From assembly GCA_018136815.1 (NCBI GenBank), contig CM030937.1, positions 5,880,526-5,944,525 of the forward strand: a stretch of DNA of 64,000 nucleotides. The letters are read 5' to 3'. Origin of the DNA: Isochrysis galbana (Eukaryota; Haptophyta; Isochrysidales; Isochrysidaceae). A program made the translations under genes and the position numbers. The notes below the pieces were generated by a model. The model searched no databases, had not been told where the DNA came from, and saw only the letters and a program-made list of their open reading frames with translations. Shown in pieces: positions 32,109-42,727 of the stretch (its first letter is position 1; every line of letters starts with the position of its first letter).

Positions 32109-35100
32109 AGTCTACAGCGGAGTGAGCTTGGGGTTGAACCGGACGGCGGTCGAAAGTGGTGTCGTACGACTCAACTAGATCAGCACAACGCCGAAGCAAC
32201 TCAATTCGAGACTCCCAAGTAGCTTCAGAACGAGGATAGCCGCGCCATTTGACGAGATACTTGAATGAAACTCCATCGCCCTTGCGATCGAGTAACTCTT
32301 CGACCAAATACTCATCTCCAGCGAGCGGAGACGAATCGGTGACGGTAAAGTACGGACGAAGATTGGAAATGTGAACTTCATCCTTGACTTGACGATTTTC
32401 GAGATCGCGTAGACGGTATCGAGTGGCCGAGATGGCTTCTTCTACTCGGTAAGGACCGGAGTAGAGGTATTGAAGTTTGTTGGCGTGGCCAGGGATTCGA
32501 CGACAAACTCTGTCTCCTTGTTTGAAGGTAACACCGAGTTTAGACTTTTGAGAGGCGGAGCGCATCGATTCACGTTGGGCTTCTTGAGTACTTTCGAGGG
32601 CGGAACGCCACGACTCGAGAAGCTTCTTATTGAGCTCGGTGGCGTAAGTGACGGCATCGGACGGAGGCCTAGATGGAAGCAACTCAAGAACAGGAGCAGG
32701 GTCAGCAAGTTGAGCTGGAAGACGAAGCTCCCGACCAAACAAGATAGCCGCGGGTGACTTGGGTACGACGCGACCGGCGGTCGCTCGCATAGACATGAGA
32801 AGAAACGGAAGGTGATCGACCCAATGGGCGCCGCCTTCATTGGAGACTCGAGTCATCGTGAGGAGAGTTTGTTGAGCTCTTTCTACTAGCCCTACGCCTT
32901 CGTGGCGATAGGCTTCAGTAGTGCTCAAGTCCGTGCCGGTCGCTTTGAGAATTAGGTCCACTAATCGAGAGCAAAGATTCGAGCCGGCGTCGGTTCGAAG
33001 TTGGCGAGGGACTCCATAACGAGATACGATGAGACGCATGAAGACGTCTAGACATTTCGAGGACGAGGGGTTACCGTTGCAAGGCTCAGCTTCAATCCAA
33101 CGAGAGAGAGAATCGACGAAAACAATCAGCTTGTCAAAACCGGAGCGGCCGGATACGAAATCGTGAGTGGGCGCCATCGAAAGAATATCGCAATAGACGA
33201 CGTCGAAAGGATAAGATCCGATGGAAAGACCGGATGGATGGGCGAGCGGTCGCGGTAACGGTTTGCCAAGAGTGCATTCGTGGCACTCTCGAACGTATTC
33301 CGATACAGAGGCGGACATGCCAGGCCAGTACACTCGAGTACGAAGTAGGGTAGACGTCCTTGTCGCACCTGGGTGTCCAAGGTGGTCATGGTAGGCGCGG
33401 AGGTACGTGTCACGAAGGGACTCCGGAATGTACAAACGAAGAGGAGCCTCTTCCGCTTCTGAGGAGCGGTAGTAGAGTAGGCCATCGCGAAGGAGGAATC
33501 GGGAACTTTTCTTCGACGACGAGCTAGAGTCAATCGAAGAGGAAGCTTTCGGAAGGATCGACTCGACTTCAGAAAGGATCGAGCTGGCGAGATCGTCGGT
33601 AGAGAGCGCTTGACGTAATTCGTCGGCATGAGGCACGCCCACATCGAGATACGAGGAGGTAATCGACTCCGAAGATTCCGATGCTTGACGAGCGAGCCTA
33701 TCGCTTGCTTGTTGGCGGCGAGCGGTGAGGGTGGATGAAGTAACCGCGGCGGCGACTATGTCGTGAATTTCAGAAGAATCGAAAGAATGGGCGTCACTCT
33801 CCTCGAGATGGAGAGGATCGTGATCAGGCTCGAGAGCAACTAAGCGGGATAAGCCGTCGGCGTCCCAGTGAGTGACTCCAGGTTTGTGCACGACGTCGAA
33901 TCTATATTCGGCTAGCTTTAGGACCCATCGCATGAGGCGCGAGGCTGGACCACCGGTGACTTGATCTTTCATCGTGTGAAGCCAGCGCAAAGCTGAATGG
34001 TCTACGACGAGGGTGAAGTGGCGACCCCAAAGATAAGGCCTCCAATTTCGGATCGATTCTAGCGCTGCTAGAAGTTCGATTTCAGTGACTGTCCAATGGC
34101 GCTCAGCCGGACTCAAGCTACGACCGTAGTATGCAACGACGCGCTCTCTCCCTTCGTCGTCTTTTTGGGCGAGGACGCCGGCGATGCCGAGCTTGCTAGC
34201 ACCGTCGGTTTTAACGAGGAAAGGACGGTCGTCTCGAGGAGGTGCAAGTACGGGTTCTTCACAGATAGCTTGCTTGAGATCTTCGATAGCCTGTCGACAG
34301 GCTTCTGTTTGCGACTCGACCGGGACGTCGCACCCTTTCCGCGTGAGAGCGGTTAACGGCGCCGCACGGATCGCAAAACGACGGATGAAACGGCGGTAGT
34401 AGGAGCACAATCCAAGGAACGAACGGACGGCTTCGATCGAGTTGATTTGGGTAGGGTCGATTTTCGAGACGGCTTCCACTTTCTTGGGATCCATCCGAAG
34501 ACCTTCACGCGAAACAACGTGGCCGAGATATTCAGCCGAGGTGGCAAAGAAAACGCATTTCGACATCTTGCAAGTGAGGCCCGCCCAGATGAGACGTTCC
34601 AAGACAAGATCAAGACGGTGTAACATTTGTTGGAATGACGACTCTTCCCTGGCCTGCAGCGAGTCACCTACACCTGTCGACCAGGCGCCGACATCATCCA
34701 AGTATGGCATACAAATCTCCCATGCCAGCCCACCGAGAACGGCGTCCATGAGGCGGCACATATACGAGGGACCGGATTGAACACCGAAAGGCAAGTAATT
34801 GAACTCGTACTTGCCGCGATGAGTAGTGAACGCGGTGATATGTTTATCGGATTCTTTGATCGGTATACCCCAGAAACCAGATGCCAGGTCCAGGGTGCAA
34901 AGGAATAGAGAATCGAGGTTGCCTTGACCGGACGACAATCGGTCGATGGCTTCTACCGTGAGGGGAAGAGGGCTGTCCTCTAGACGAAGCTTGGAGTTGA
35001 CGTCGCGATAATCTACGCAGAAACGTACGGAGCCATCCTTCTTAGTGACTAACACGACTCGAGAGGCCCACGACGAATTTGATTTCCTAATGATGCCCGC

Positions 35101-37401
35101 GGACTCCATCTTGCAAACTTCGTCCTCTATGATCTTCTCACCCTCTCGTCCAACTCTAGACGGTGCGTGACGGTGAGCTTCGGCTCCGGGGTTGAGCGGT
35201 AGCTCTACCTCCATCACGTGAGTGTGATTCGGGTTAGTCGGGTCAATTGCGAAAGCAGCGATACGTCGGGCCAGTAGACGACGAACTTGTTCACGTTGGG
35301 GCATCGAGAGACGGCCCTCGGGGTCGATCTTGGCTGCCTCGAGGAGCTTGCGTTGGTCCTCGTTGAGCGACTCAATCACATCCGGCGAGTTATTGTCACC
35401 GACGCGGTGATAAGTTCCAGCGTGAATCTTGAATCGAACCTGTAGCGAAGCTACAGGATGGAACGACGGAAGGTGTAGTGGTTTGGGGTCAGTATTGGCC
35501 ACCGTAACCGCGATGGTGTGGTCGGATTTCGGCCTCTCTACTTGAGGGATGACGAGCGGAGAGCTGTCAATAGTCTCGCGTGTAGGGAGTCGGTCCACGA
35601 GCATGGCGCAGTCTTCGTGTTCTCGAAGAGCTAGCGGAATTCGGACGTGAAACGTCGCCCGATGATAGGCCGGGATCGTGATAGGTTCATGGGTATATAG
35701 GAGGTACTCGGAGCCACAAGACGCCGGCGCTTTGGCGGCAAACTCATCGGCCGTGTTGAAGAGCGGCTCGGAGACTAGCTGGTTGTCGTTTTCGGCGGCT
35801 TGCGGCCCTCGGAAGAAGTCAGTCGTGATTGGGTTCGCGGAGGTCGGACAGACCTGTGCACAAGTCATGCTGACAGGGACCACCGCTATCGGTGACGTCG
35901 AGACGCGAAAGATCGGCGGAGCGTCGGGGCTTGGACTGCCATTAACCTCAAGAGGAGCCACCGTGGATGGGGCACCGAGGGTGATAGAGCCGTCCGCGCT
36001 GTCGGAGGCGAGCTGAATCGAAGCGGCGTGCGTAGCTAAGAAGTCGTTCCCGAGCAGTAGCATCGGGTTGCCTTCAATCACCATGAACGTATGACGAAAG
36101 AGAAATCCACCGACGGAGAAAACGATTCGAGCCTTGCCTCGCGTGATAAGAGGTAGGCCGTCTGGGCCATGGAGCGGTGTCACTACGGCTTGCGGCAGCC
36201 GCTCGACGCATGCGTCGTTGGGTAGGCTGGACAAGAGGGAAGTGGTCACGACCGACGGGCCAGCTCCGGTGTCAGCGAGTGTGCTGTTGACCGTGAGGGC
36301 GGAGTCGGCTAAGATTACTCCTTCTTTGCCGGCAGCCTCGCCGGAGCGGCAGACCATTAGATCTCGAACATATAGACAATGCCTTGGGTAGGCAGATGGT
36401 AGGGTATCCACGACGCTCTCCGGCCGGTGCGCGGTCACGTGTGCAATGGTGTCGGACAGGGACGGGGTTGGTCGCCAGCGTCGTTGCTCGGGTGAATTCG
36501 TCGTCAAACTGGTCGTCGTCTCTTCGGGTACTCCGACTGCCGCTATCGTGGCAGAGGGCCTAGAGGGGTCGTCCTCGTTGGTAGCGGTACAGGGTGATAG
36601 CTTGGGACTAGTGTAGCCCAGGCCTCTCTTGTCGGTGGGGTGCCTCGGGTGGTCGGACATCTTTTCCCAATCTTTCTCGAGACGGGCTTGGGCTTCTGTC
36701 TTGGGTCTTCGAACTAATGAGGCTAGCTCTTCGGCGCGGATGCCTTTGGCTTCCACGAACTCGATCGGCGCTCGGACGGCAGCGGCGAGGTCGGATTCCT
36801 CGTCGGCGCTTCGTCCGGCTAGAGCTTGCGCTCTTATTTCGTCAGCGGTTTCGAGCGTGACGTTGGACCATTTCTGGTCCCCGTTCACTCCGAATGATTG
36901 CCATTGTTGGCGCCGCTTCCGGAGAGTCGTCGGCGTCGTCGGACGCGGCGAGCTCGCGCGTGCCGGAGGCGGGGCGGTCCATGGAGAGAATGGGTCGTGG
37001 AGTGTAGACTCGGAGGCGTGGAGTGGCGTGTCGTTGTCGCGGTTATCGTGGGTTTCTTTTTGGTCTTCGTGGTTGTCTGACTCGGGAGTAGCTGGACGGG
37101 AAACAACGGGGTCGGAAGAAACTTCACTAGTTTCCCTCCCCCTCTCATAACGATGAAGAGCCGACCACGGCTCGTAGGCGGTAGCCTCGGTCGAGCTAAG
37201 TGAAGGCCGGTCCAATAGGCTGCACCGCGCGCAAGCGAGTAGCTCTAACGCGGACAATTTCTTCGTCGACGTCTGGTCTCGCTGTTGGCTCAAATGTCGA
37301 AGAAGAACAGGCATCCAATGGATCGCCATCGCTCCAGCTACACCGACGTAGGTGCGGCTGCGAAGAGCGCCACGGTGCGGTGAAGGAGAGAGGTTAGCCA
37401 T
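32059..37401 (-). CDS. Gypsy pol polyprotein (PR-RT-RH-IN-chromodomain)
   Basis: The first ATG in frame is at 37401 (MANLSPSPHRG); the frame is open a little further upstream. Domains in order: aspartic protease with DTGAGPS (codons 36259-36273), reverse transcriptase with FCVDYRDVN (near 35010) and YLDDV (near 34700), RNase H (LVKTDGASKLGIAGVL, then ALRWLHTMKD), integrase zinc finger (H..H...C..C around VRECHECTLGKP) and DDE core (VVYCDIL, RTDAGSN, VERAQQ), and a C-terminal chromodomain (YLVKWRGYPRSEATWESR). All the expected catalytic motifs are present. The frame reads on about 16 codons into the LTR before its stop. It begins inside the end of the methyltransferase ORF in the -1 frame, so frameshifting or reinitiation may link them. 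Confidence 0.9.
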   Translation of the reverse strand: MANLSPSPHRGALRSRTYVGVAGAMAIHWMPVLLRHLSQQRDQTSTKKLSALELLACARCSLLDRPSLSSTEATAYEPWSALHRYERGRETSEVSSDPVVSRPATPESDNHEDQKETHDNRDNDTPLHASESTLHDPFSPWTAPPPARASSPRPTTPTTLRKRRQQWQSFGVNGDQKWSNVTLETADEIRAQALAGRSADEESDLAAAVRAPIEFVEAKGIRAEELASLVRRPKTEAQARLEKDWEKMSDHPRHPTDKRGLGYTSPKLSPCTATNEDDPSRPSATIAAVGVPEETTTSLTTNSPEQRRWRPTPSLSDTIAHVTAHRPESVVDTLPSAYPRHCLYVRDLMVCRSGEAAGKEGVILADSALTVNSTLADTGAGPSVVTTSLLSSLPNDACVERLPQAVVTPLHGPDGLPLITRGKARIVFSVGGFLFRHTFMVIEGNPMLLLGNDFLATHAASIQLASDSADGSITLGAPSTVAPLEVNGSPSPDAPPIFRVSTSPIAVVPVSMTCAQVCPTSANPITTDFFRGPQAAENDNQLVSEPLFNTADEFAAKAPASCGSEYLLYTHEPITIPAYHRATFHVRIPLALREHEDCAMLVDRLPTRETIDSSPLVIPQVERPKSDHTIAVTVANTDPKPLHLPSFHPVASLQVRFKIHAGTYHRVGDNNSPDVIESLNEDQRKLLEAAKIDPEGRLSMPQREQVRRLLARRIAAFAIDPTNPNHTHVMEVELPLNPGAEAHRHAPSRVGREGEKIIEDEVCKMESAGIIRKSNSSWASRVVLVTKKDGSVRFCVDYRDVNSKLRLEDSPLPLTVEAIDRLSSGQGNLDSLFLCTLDLASGFWGIPIKESDKHITAFTTHRGKYEFNYLPFGVQSGPSYMCRLMDAVLGGLAWEICMPYLDDVGAWSTGVGDSLQAREESSFQQMLHRLDLVLERLIWAGLTCKMSKCVFFATSAEYLGHVVSREGLRMDPKKVEAVSKIDPTQINSIEAVRSFLGLCSYYRRFIRRFAIRAAPLTALTRKGCDVPVESQTEACRQAIEDLKQAICEEPVLAPPRDDRPFLVKTDGASKLGIAGVLAQKDDEGRERVVAYYGRSLSPAERHWTVTEIELLAALESIRNWRPYLWGRHFTLVVDHSALRWLHTMKDQVTGGPASRLMRWVLKLAEYRFDVVHKPGVTHWDADGLSRLVALEPDHDPLHLEESDAHSFDSSEIHDIVAAAVTSSTLTARRQQASDRLARQASESSESITSSYLDVGVPHADELRQALSTDDLASSILSEVESILPKASSSIDSSSSSKKSSRFLLRDGLLYYRSSEAEEAPLRLYIPESLRDTYLRAYHDHLGHPGATRTSTLLRTRVYWPGMSASVSEYVRECHECTLGKPLPRPLAHPSGLSIGSYPFDVVYCDILSMAPTHDFVSGRSGFDKLIVFVDSLSRWIEAEPCNGNPSSSKCLDVFMRLIVSRYGVPRQLRTDAGSNLCSRLVDLILKATGTDLSTTEAYRHEGVGLVERAQQTLLTMTRVSNEGGAHWVDHLPFLLMSMRATAGRVVPKSPAAILFGRELRLPAQLADPAPVLELLPSRPPSDAVTYATELNKKLLESWRSALESTQEAQRESMRSASQKSKLGVTFKQGDRVCRRIPGHANKLQYLYSGPYRVEEAISATRYRLRDLENRQVKDEVHISNLRPYFTVTDSSPLAGDEYLVEELLDRKGDGVSFKYLVKWRGYPRSEATWESRIELLRRCADLVESYDTTFDRRPVQPQAHSAVDCGNQSRSLDCNEMNEM

Positions 37402-39602
37402 GGCCGACTCACGGCCATCCACGACGCAAGTTGGCTGGAGGGCGGCAGCCCTTTGGTGAGGTACAACCCGGTGGCTTTCTGGTGTCCAGTGCCGTGCTCC
37501 CAGGGTTGGACGAATTGGGTCGGGGTCAACCCCCCGACTAAACGGCGAGCTTCCGCATGCATCCGAGGGTTCTCGACCGCTACAAACGGAGCAGTGGCGG
37601 AGGCCATTGATTTGAAGACGCGAGCGGCCGACTCAAGAGCGGCACGACGTCCGGGTTCTTGGGAGAGCCATTGACTGCTGACAGCGGAGAGGTACGTGCA
37701 GGGCGGGTGGGCGATGACTAGGTCCCAACCTAGGTTTTGGACATGAAGCGCGTCGCCTTGGAAGTGGGGCACGTAATCGATCTCGGAAGGATACAAATCG
37801 CACGTAGCTACATCAGCACCGGCGAGTAGGAACATGGAGGAGACGACGCCGCTCGTCTCGCCAACGACGAGAACGCGTGGTGCGTGACAGCCAGACGTCA
37901 GCCCGTCTTGGACTCGTTGATTCATCTTCGTGAGCTCAGCGCAAAGCTCATCGAAGTGCTTGGGTAGCGCGGCGGCAGGCGAGGCTAGGGTGCCATTGCG
38001 AGGCCGGCGAAGCTCTTGGGCTGCCTCCGTGAGGTGCCGAGGTAATACCACCGCAGAGCCGCTCGCTCGTGCACGAAGAGAGGCGAGAGCGTGGAGAGCG
38101 GGTGACGGGGTATCATCACGGGTGCCGACATCGGAGTTGTTTTGAGAGGAATCGAAGGACTGGATCGCGGACGCATTGATCGCTGCCACGCGCATGATGG
38201 TGGTGGCAGTGGTATCGAGAGGCAGGCAGTGCTCGGAGGCGGCGACCGGTGGCCGCAGCGACGTAGGACGAATGGAAGAAGACTCGGATATCGACGACGT
38301 AGAGACGGGCTCGGAGGACGGGATGGACGAAGAAACTCGGAGAAGTGGGGTGTCGGACGGCGGCGACGGACGCCGCGGCCGCGAGACCACCGGTGAGAGA
38401 CATGAAGGACATGGCTCAGGGACTCGGTTGGGCTGGCTCAATGGGCGTAGAAGCTCGGTTTGGGAGGCCGCCGTTCCTCGACGTGCAGAGGAGTTGTGGT
38501 CACTCTCCATGGTCACGTCGGAAGAGGAGACGTCGTTGCATTCTGTCGTCGGCGGGGTCGGCGCCGGCGAAAGAAGGGACGTGGCTGTCGTAGAAGCCGG
38601 CTGCGGGGAAGGCTGGGGCCAGGGTGGTGGCTCTGCGGCAGCGGCTGGCGTGGGTAGTGGCCGAAGAGGTTCTGCAATGCGAAGCATTCTTCGGAGGACT
38701 TGGCTCGGGCTAGCGGGTGGATGGACCGCTGAAATTACGGTGGATTCAGACTCGAATTCGGAAGACTCGGCGACTTGAGAGGGGCTAGGAGACGGCTGTT
38801 CAAGCTCCTCCAGGGCTCTCGGTTGATGGGGTGGCGTGGGAACGCCGGTGGTCGACCGCGGACTCCGCGGTGACGTTAATTTGTACTCGGACTCGGACTC
38901 GTCGTTTCTGGCGTGCTGGACGCCAATAACAGGGCTAACTTTCGAAATGGGAACGGACGGGGCCGGCTCAAAGGTGAAGCCCCCTGGCGTCGCAACCGTC
39001 GGTGAGGACGAAGCTGAAGCTTGTGATGACAATAGGGGCACGGTGGCCAGCACCGGTTGGCTCGGTGCGGCCGAAATCTCGGACTCGGTGACGGGCTTGA
39101 TTACGCGGGCTCGGGATGCACTGTCTTGTGCGATTGGACTCGGACTCGGAACGGAAACGGAAGGGATCGGCTCGGCGGCGTGCAGCCTGCTGGAGTGGCA
39201 GGCCGGCTGCGGCGAGACTCGGAACGGTGGCTCGGACAAGGACACAGTGGCTGTCGTCGAGGGCTTCGGCGTCAGCTTGTGTTTGGACTCGATACGCGGT
39301 GGCTCGTGAAACGGGGCTCGGTTGTGGTTGGAATTCTGGAAGTGACCGGAGATTCCAAATGACTCAGACTCGGGGCGCGGAGGACCGAAGGTGAACACTC
39401 CCGCGGAAGGAGTGGTCGTCGGAGGCTCAGTGAGTGGCTGGAGCTCCGTTAATCCTGCGGTCGACCGCGTGGTAGGACTCGGTGACGTTGTAAACTCGGA
39501 CTCGGACTCGGACTCGGATGGCTCAGAACGGGGTTTGCTCAAAACAGGCTTGGACTCGGACTCGAAAGAAAGTGGGGAAGAACCGGAGAACTGCGCCTCC
39601 AT
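37338..39602 (-). CDS. Retrotransposon ORF with C-terminal DNA cytosine-methyltransferase-like domain
   Basis: ATG at 39602 (MEAQFSGSSPLSF). About 540 Ser/Pro/Glu-rich, probably disordered residues precede a compact domain from about 560 to 740. The domain has an AdoMet-type motif (RVLVVGETSGVVSSMFLLAG), CDLYPSEI, HFQGDA, WDLVIAHPPCTYLS with Cys635, FVAVENP with Glu677, and QPWEHGTGHQKATGLYLT. This order is that of the small phage-type enzymes annotated as DNA cytosine methyltransferases. The PPC and EN pair, 42 residues apart, correspond to C5-methyltransferase motifs IV and VI. No target-recognition domain is obvious. The ORF lies between gag and pol and overlaps pol by 64-85 bp. Its activity is inferred, not shown. 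Confidence 0.75.
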   Translation of the reverse strand: MEAQFSGSSPLSFESESKPVLSKPRSEPSESESESEFTTSPSPTTRSTAGLTELQPLTEPPTTTPSAGVFTFGPPRPESESFGISGHFQNSNHNRAPFHEPPRIESKHKLTPKPSTTATVSLSEPPFRVSPQPACHSSRLHAAEPIPSVSVPSPSPIAQDSASRARVIKPVTESEISAAPSQPVLATVPLLSSQASASSSPTVATPGGFTFEPAPSVPISKVSPVIGVQHARNDESESEYKLTSPRSPRSTTGVPTPPHQPRALEELEQPSPSPSQVAESSEFESESTVISAVHPPASPSQVLRRMLRIAEPLRPLPTPAAAAEPPPWPQPSPQPASTTATSLLSPAPTPPTTECNDVSSSDVTMESDHNSSARRGTAASQTELLRPLSQPNRVPEPCPSCLSPVVSRPRRPSPPSDTPLLRVSSSIPSSEPVSTSSISESSSIRPTSLRPPVAASEHCLPLDTTATTIMRVAAINASAIQSFDSSQNNSDVGTRDDTPSPALHALASLRARASGSAVVLPRHLTEAAQELRRPRNGTLASPAAALPKHFDELCAELTKMNQRVQDGLTSGCHAPRVLVVGETSGVVSSMFLLAGADVATCDLYPSEIDYVPHFQGDALHVQNLGWDLVIAHPPCTYLSAVSSQWLSQEPGRRAALESAARVFKSMASATAPFVAVENPRMHAEARRLVGGLTPTQFVQPWEHGTGHQKATGLYLTKGLPPSSQLASWMAVSRPWLTSLLHRTVALFAAAPTSV

Positions 39603-39937
39603 CGTCGTAGTAATGGAGACTGGTGATACCGGTGATGACTGGACGGGGCTCAGACTCGTAGATGGGCTCGCGGTGGCGTAAGACGAAGAGGGTAATTCTG
39701 AACGTGACTTGGACTCGGACTCGTACTCGGGAGACGTTTTGTGGCTCGGACATGCGAAATTTGATTTGAAGGATTGAAGGTTGGATTGGGCCTGCGGCGG
39801 CTGGATTTTCGCAGACCGTGAGGTCTTGGACTGGGGATGCTTGAGGAGTGGCGGGGGGTAGCGGTTGAGCGGCTTGAGTTGATAGAGAGGCGGTGACGGT
39901 TGACTTGGTTTTGAGGACTCGTGCGTGATATCGAGAA

Positions 39938-42525
39938 TCAGGATGGAATCATCGGCATTGGGAGAAATAGGGGCAATCGGCGAGGAGGCAGGAGAAAGAG
40001 GGGGATGGAGGTGGCAGGGCTTGTCTGGAACTTGGGGAATCTTGGGGTACCGGTTGGAGGCCGTAGAAGTACTCGGCCGTAGCGTAATACGATCTTTTGG
40101 TGGGTGGCGTTCAGGCCCACTACCCTGGACTGGTAGCGGGGTAACAGCGCGGACGTGGGCCCCGCCGGCGACCTACTGGGCCGGACGGAGAACAACCATC
40201 GTGCGGAGGCGGCGGTGGACTTCTGGGTCGTTACCACACTCGCCACTGCCGCCTTCGCAGAGAAAACGAATGTATGGTTGGCAAACGACGGGGTTATGAG
40301 CTCCGTCGCCCGTGCGTACTTCCACAAGTCTGCCTCGGGCGTACCAGATGGAGCCCGGGGACGAAAGGCGCAGTACGCGCAGCCGTTGGCGTCGGTCCAC
40401 TCCTTGACGTCGCGGTCTAAGTCGTCGAGACGCGGCGCCGTCATGGTGGCATCCGAGGGACGGCAGCGCGTGAGCGCAGCGCGAAGGGCCGGGTGACCCG
40501 CGTAACGAGAGATTTGCCAGAAGCGGGCTCGCGCTCGAGACCAGCTACCTGGATCCCATTCCGAGAGGCCCGAATCGGCCGGAAGCCCAAGGCCGTTCGG
40601 AGGGGGATCACATTGGCGACGGGAAGACGTGCTTTTGCCGAGGGGACGGTCAAGAAGTGCGTCCGGTAACGGAGACGATGCGGGGTAATTCGTAGGCGGA
40701 GGCGGAGCCCGACGATTGTCAGCGCCAGTCGCCTTGCGGTTCGAGTTGTTGTTTTGCGATTTTAATGCCTCGGTCACCGCCGCTTGGACGGCGGCGACCA
40801 TCGAAGCCGTAGTGTCCGCGGGGTTGGAGGCAGTCTTAGCAACCTTGGCGGTCTTGGTGGACTTGGAAGTAGTCGCCGGCGGCGTCACGGCGGCGACCGT
40901 GACCGACGCTTGTTGGCCAGCGCGGGCTTGTTCGTACGGGCTCAGGTAGCGCTGGCAGAGGTTGACGCACGAAAGGGCCGAACGAGGGAGCTCGTGGTTC
41001 TCGACGCGGAAGCGAGTCTTCGCAAGACACTCGCCGAACTTGGTCGCGTTATCCACGCCGCGAGCCGCGTCGACCTTGTCGTTCCGAATGATGGACTCGA
41101 ATCGTTGATTGATATCGTGCGACATGTTTGGGTGGTCCCAGACCGTCGTGGCATCCACCTTCGCGTCACCCATCTTGCGGACGTACGCGCGCACCAAATT
41201 CTTGGATAACTCTAAGAGATCGGAGCCGGCTTCACGGGCTACGAGGCGGTCCCACTCCATGGAGCGGAGTCTTTGGCGAAGCCGGGCACGTTGGCCGCGA
41301 AGGTGGCGTCGCACTTGCGGAGAAGCACGTCGCAGGCCAGCGCGGGATTGAGAGAGAGAACCGGATCTTCGGCGAGATCGAGGAGGAAGGCGTAAATCCT
41401 TTGGTTGCCGGTGGTGCACAAGTTGGCGGCCGCTAGCAAGGATGTAAAGATTTCACGGTGGTCGCAGCCGAGCGAGAGGGCGCGCTCGAGTGGCTTGATG
41501 AAGGACAGACGAAAATCATTCCAGGAGGTGGCCGCTGTCTGGACGTTGTCCGAGGCCAGGCCCTTGGGGAACTTGATCTCGGAAAGCTCTTTGCCCATTC
41601 GGACTTGGTGATGGAGGGTGCGGTCGAGGAAGAAGCGGCTCCGAGCCCACTTGGTCACGTGCTCCTTCTCGAAAAACACACGGTAGTGCCAAACATTGCC
41701 GGCCCGAGAGAGGCCGCCGTTGAGAATGGCGTGGATTAGCTCGAAATCGTCGGAGTTCTTGTAGAGAGAAGCTACCTCATAGGGGGACATGTTAAACAGT
41801 TGGTCCCATGAGGCTAGGATGACCTCTCGCTCAGAAACATCCCCGGCGAGGCTTGGATCGACGGATGCCGCCGAGTCGCCGGATTTGGAAGCGAGCGGAG
41901 GCCCGCGACGGTGGGTGGAGGTTGGGGATCAGAAACAGGCTTGACAGACGGACAGGAACGGGTGTATTGGTACGGGATCGGAAATCGGATTTGGCGAACG
42001 GAGAACGGCGCGGCGGGCAAAGGTTGAGAAGGGAACTTGCCGAGGCAGGGGGAGCACCGATGGAGTTGTCTCCTTCTTCCACAAGCGGTGGCGAAGTTTC
42101 GACTCGAGACGAAGTCGTAGTGCCCGCTGGCCCTGTAGAATGTGAGTATCGTGTTGAAGGTAGACCCCACCTCTCGCTGGAAATTCTTCGGGCTGGGCGG
42201 CTTGGAGGGTAGAGGACTCGAGGCGGTCGACAGCGCCGCGGAGAGCCTCGATCTGGACTTGTTGGTCCATGATTTGGGCGGCGCCGACGGTGGCGGTCGG
42301 AGGTGGAACGACGTTACGTTTGGGGTACGAATACGTCGACGGGGGTGGAACAAACTCTTCATATGGTGGGGGCTCGAAAGGAGGGAGGGACCGGACGGAA
42401 CCCACATCATCTTCAGCACCAACCACAGAGGGATTGAGAGAGGAAGGAACACTTGGCAAAGGATCAGCGAAAGAAAGGAGAGGAAAGGCCACCGGTGGAG
42501 CAACGGACGAGGCTAGAGGACCCAT
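39938..42525 (-). pseudogene. Gypsy gag, broken into several frames
   Basis: Three consecutive minus frames carry pieces of one protein: 42525-41929 (MGPLASSVAPPVAFPLL..., Pro-rich with PPPYEEF), 41790-41239 (MSPYEVASLYKNSDDFELIH..., helical, capsid-like) and about 41262-39938 (MEWDRLVAREAGSDLLELSK... then Ala/Pro-rich). The join between the second and third pieces near 41260 needs one frameshift. No CCHC zinc knuckle was found. Upstream the gap at 42628 hides the leader and LTR. Confidence 0.6.
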
Positions 42526-42627
42526 TCCAGCTCCAGTTGACGGGGTGTGAGTAGAGGCCCGCGGAGGCGGCGGAACTTCGACCGTCGGCGCGGAGAGGCG
42601 AGAGGGGGGGAGAACTGGCTCGGAAGG

Positions 42628-42727
42628 NNNNNNNNNNNNNNNNNNNNNNNNNNNNNNNNNNNNNNNNNNNNNNNNNNNNNNNNNNNNNNNNNNNNNNNNN
42701 NNNNNNNNNNNNNNNNNNNNNNNNNNN
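42628..42727. other. Assembly gap (100 N)
   Basis: Run of exactly 100 N at the 5' side of the Gypsy element. Confidence 0.95.

Larger units (their letters stand above)
32059..42525 (-). mobile_element. Ty3/Gypsy chromovirus carrying a DNA methyltransferase-like ORF
   Basis: Gene order on the minus strand is broken gag (42525-39938), methyltransferase ORF (39602-37338), then pol (37401-32059: protease, reverse transcriptase, RNase H, integrase, chromodomain). A partial LTR adjoins the pol end; the opposite LTR is not visible and would lie in or beyond the gap at 42628. The pol and methyltransferase frames are open over 1780 and 754 codons, so decay is limited to gag. Confidence 0.85.
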
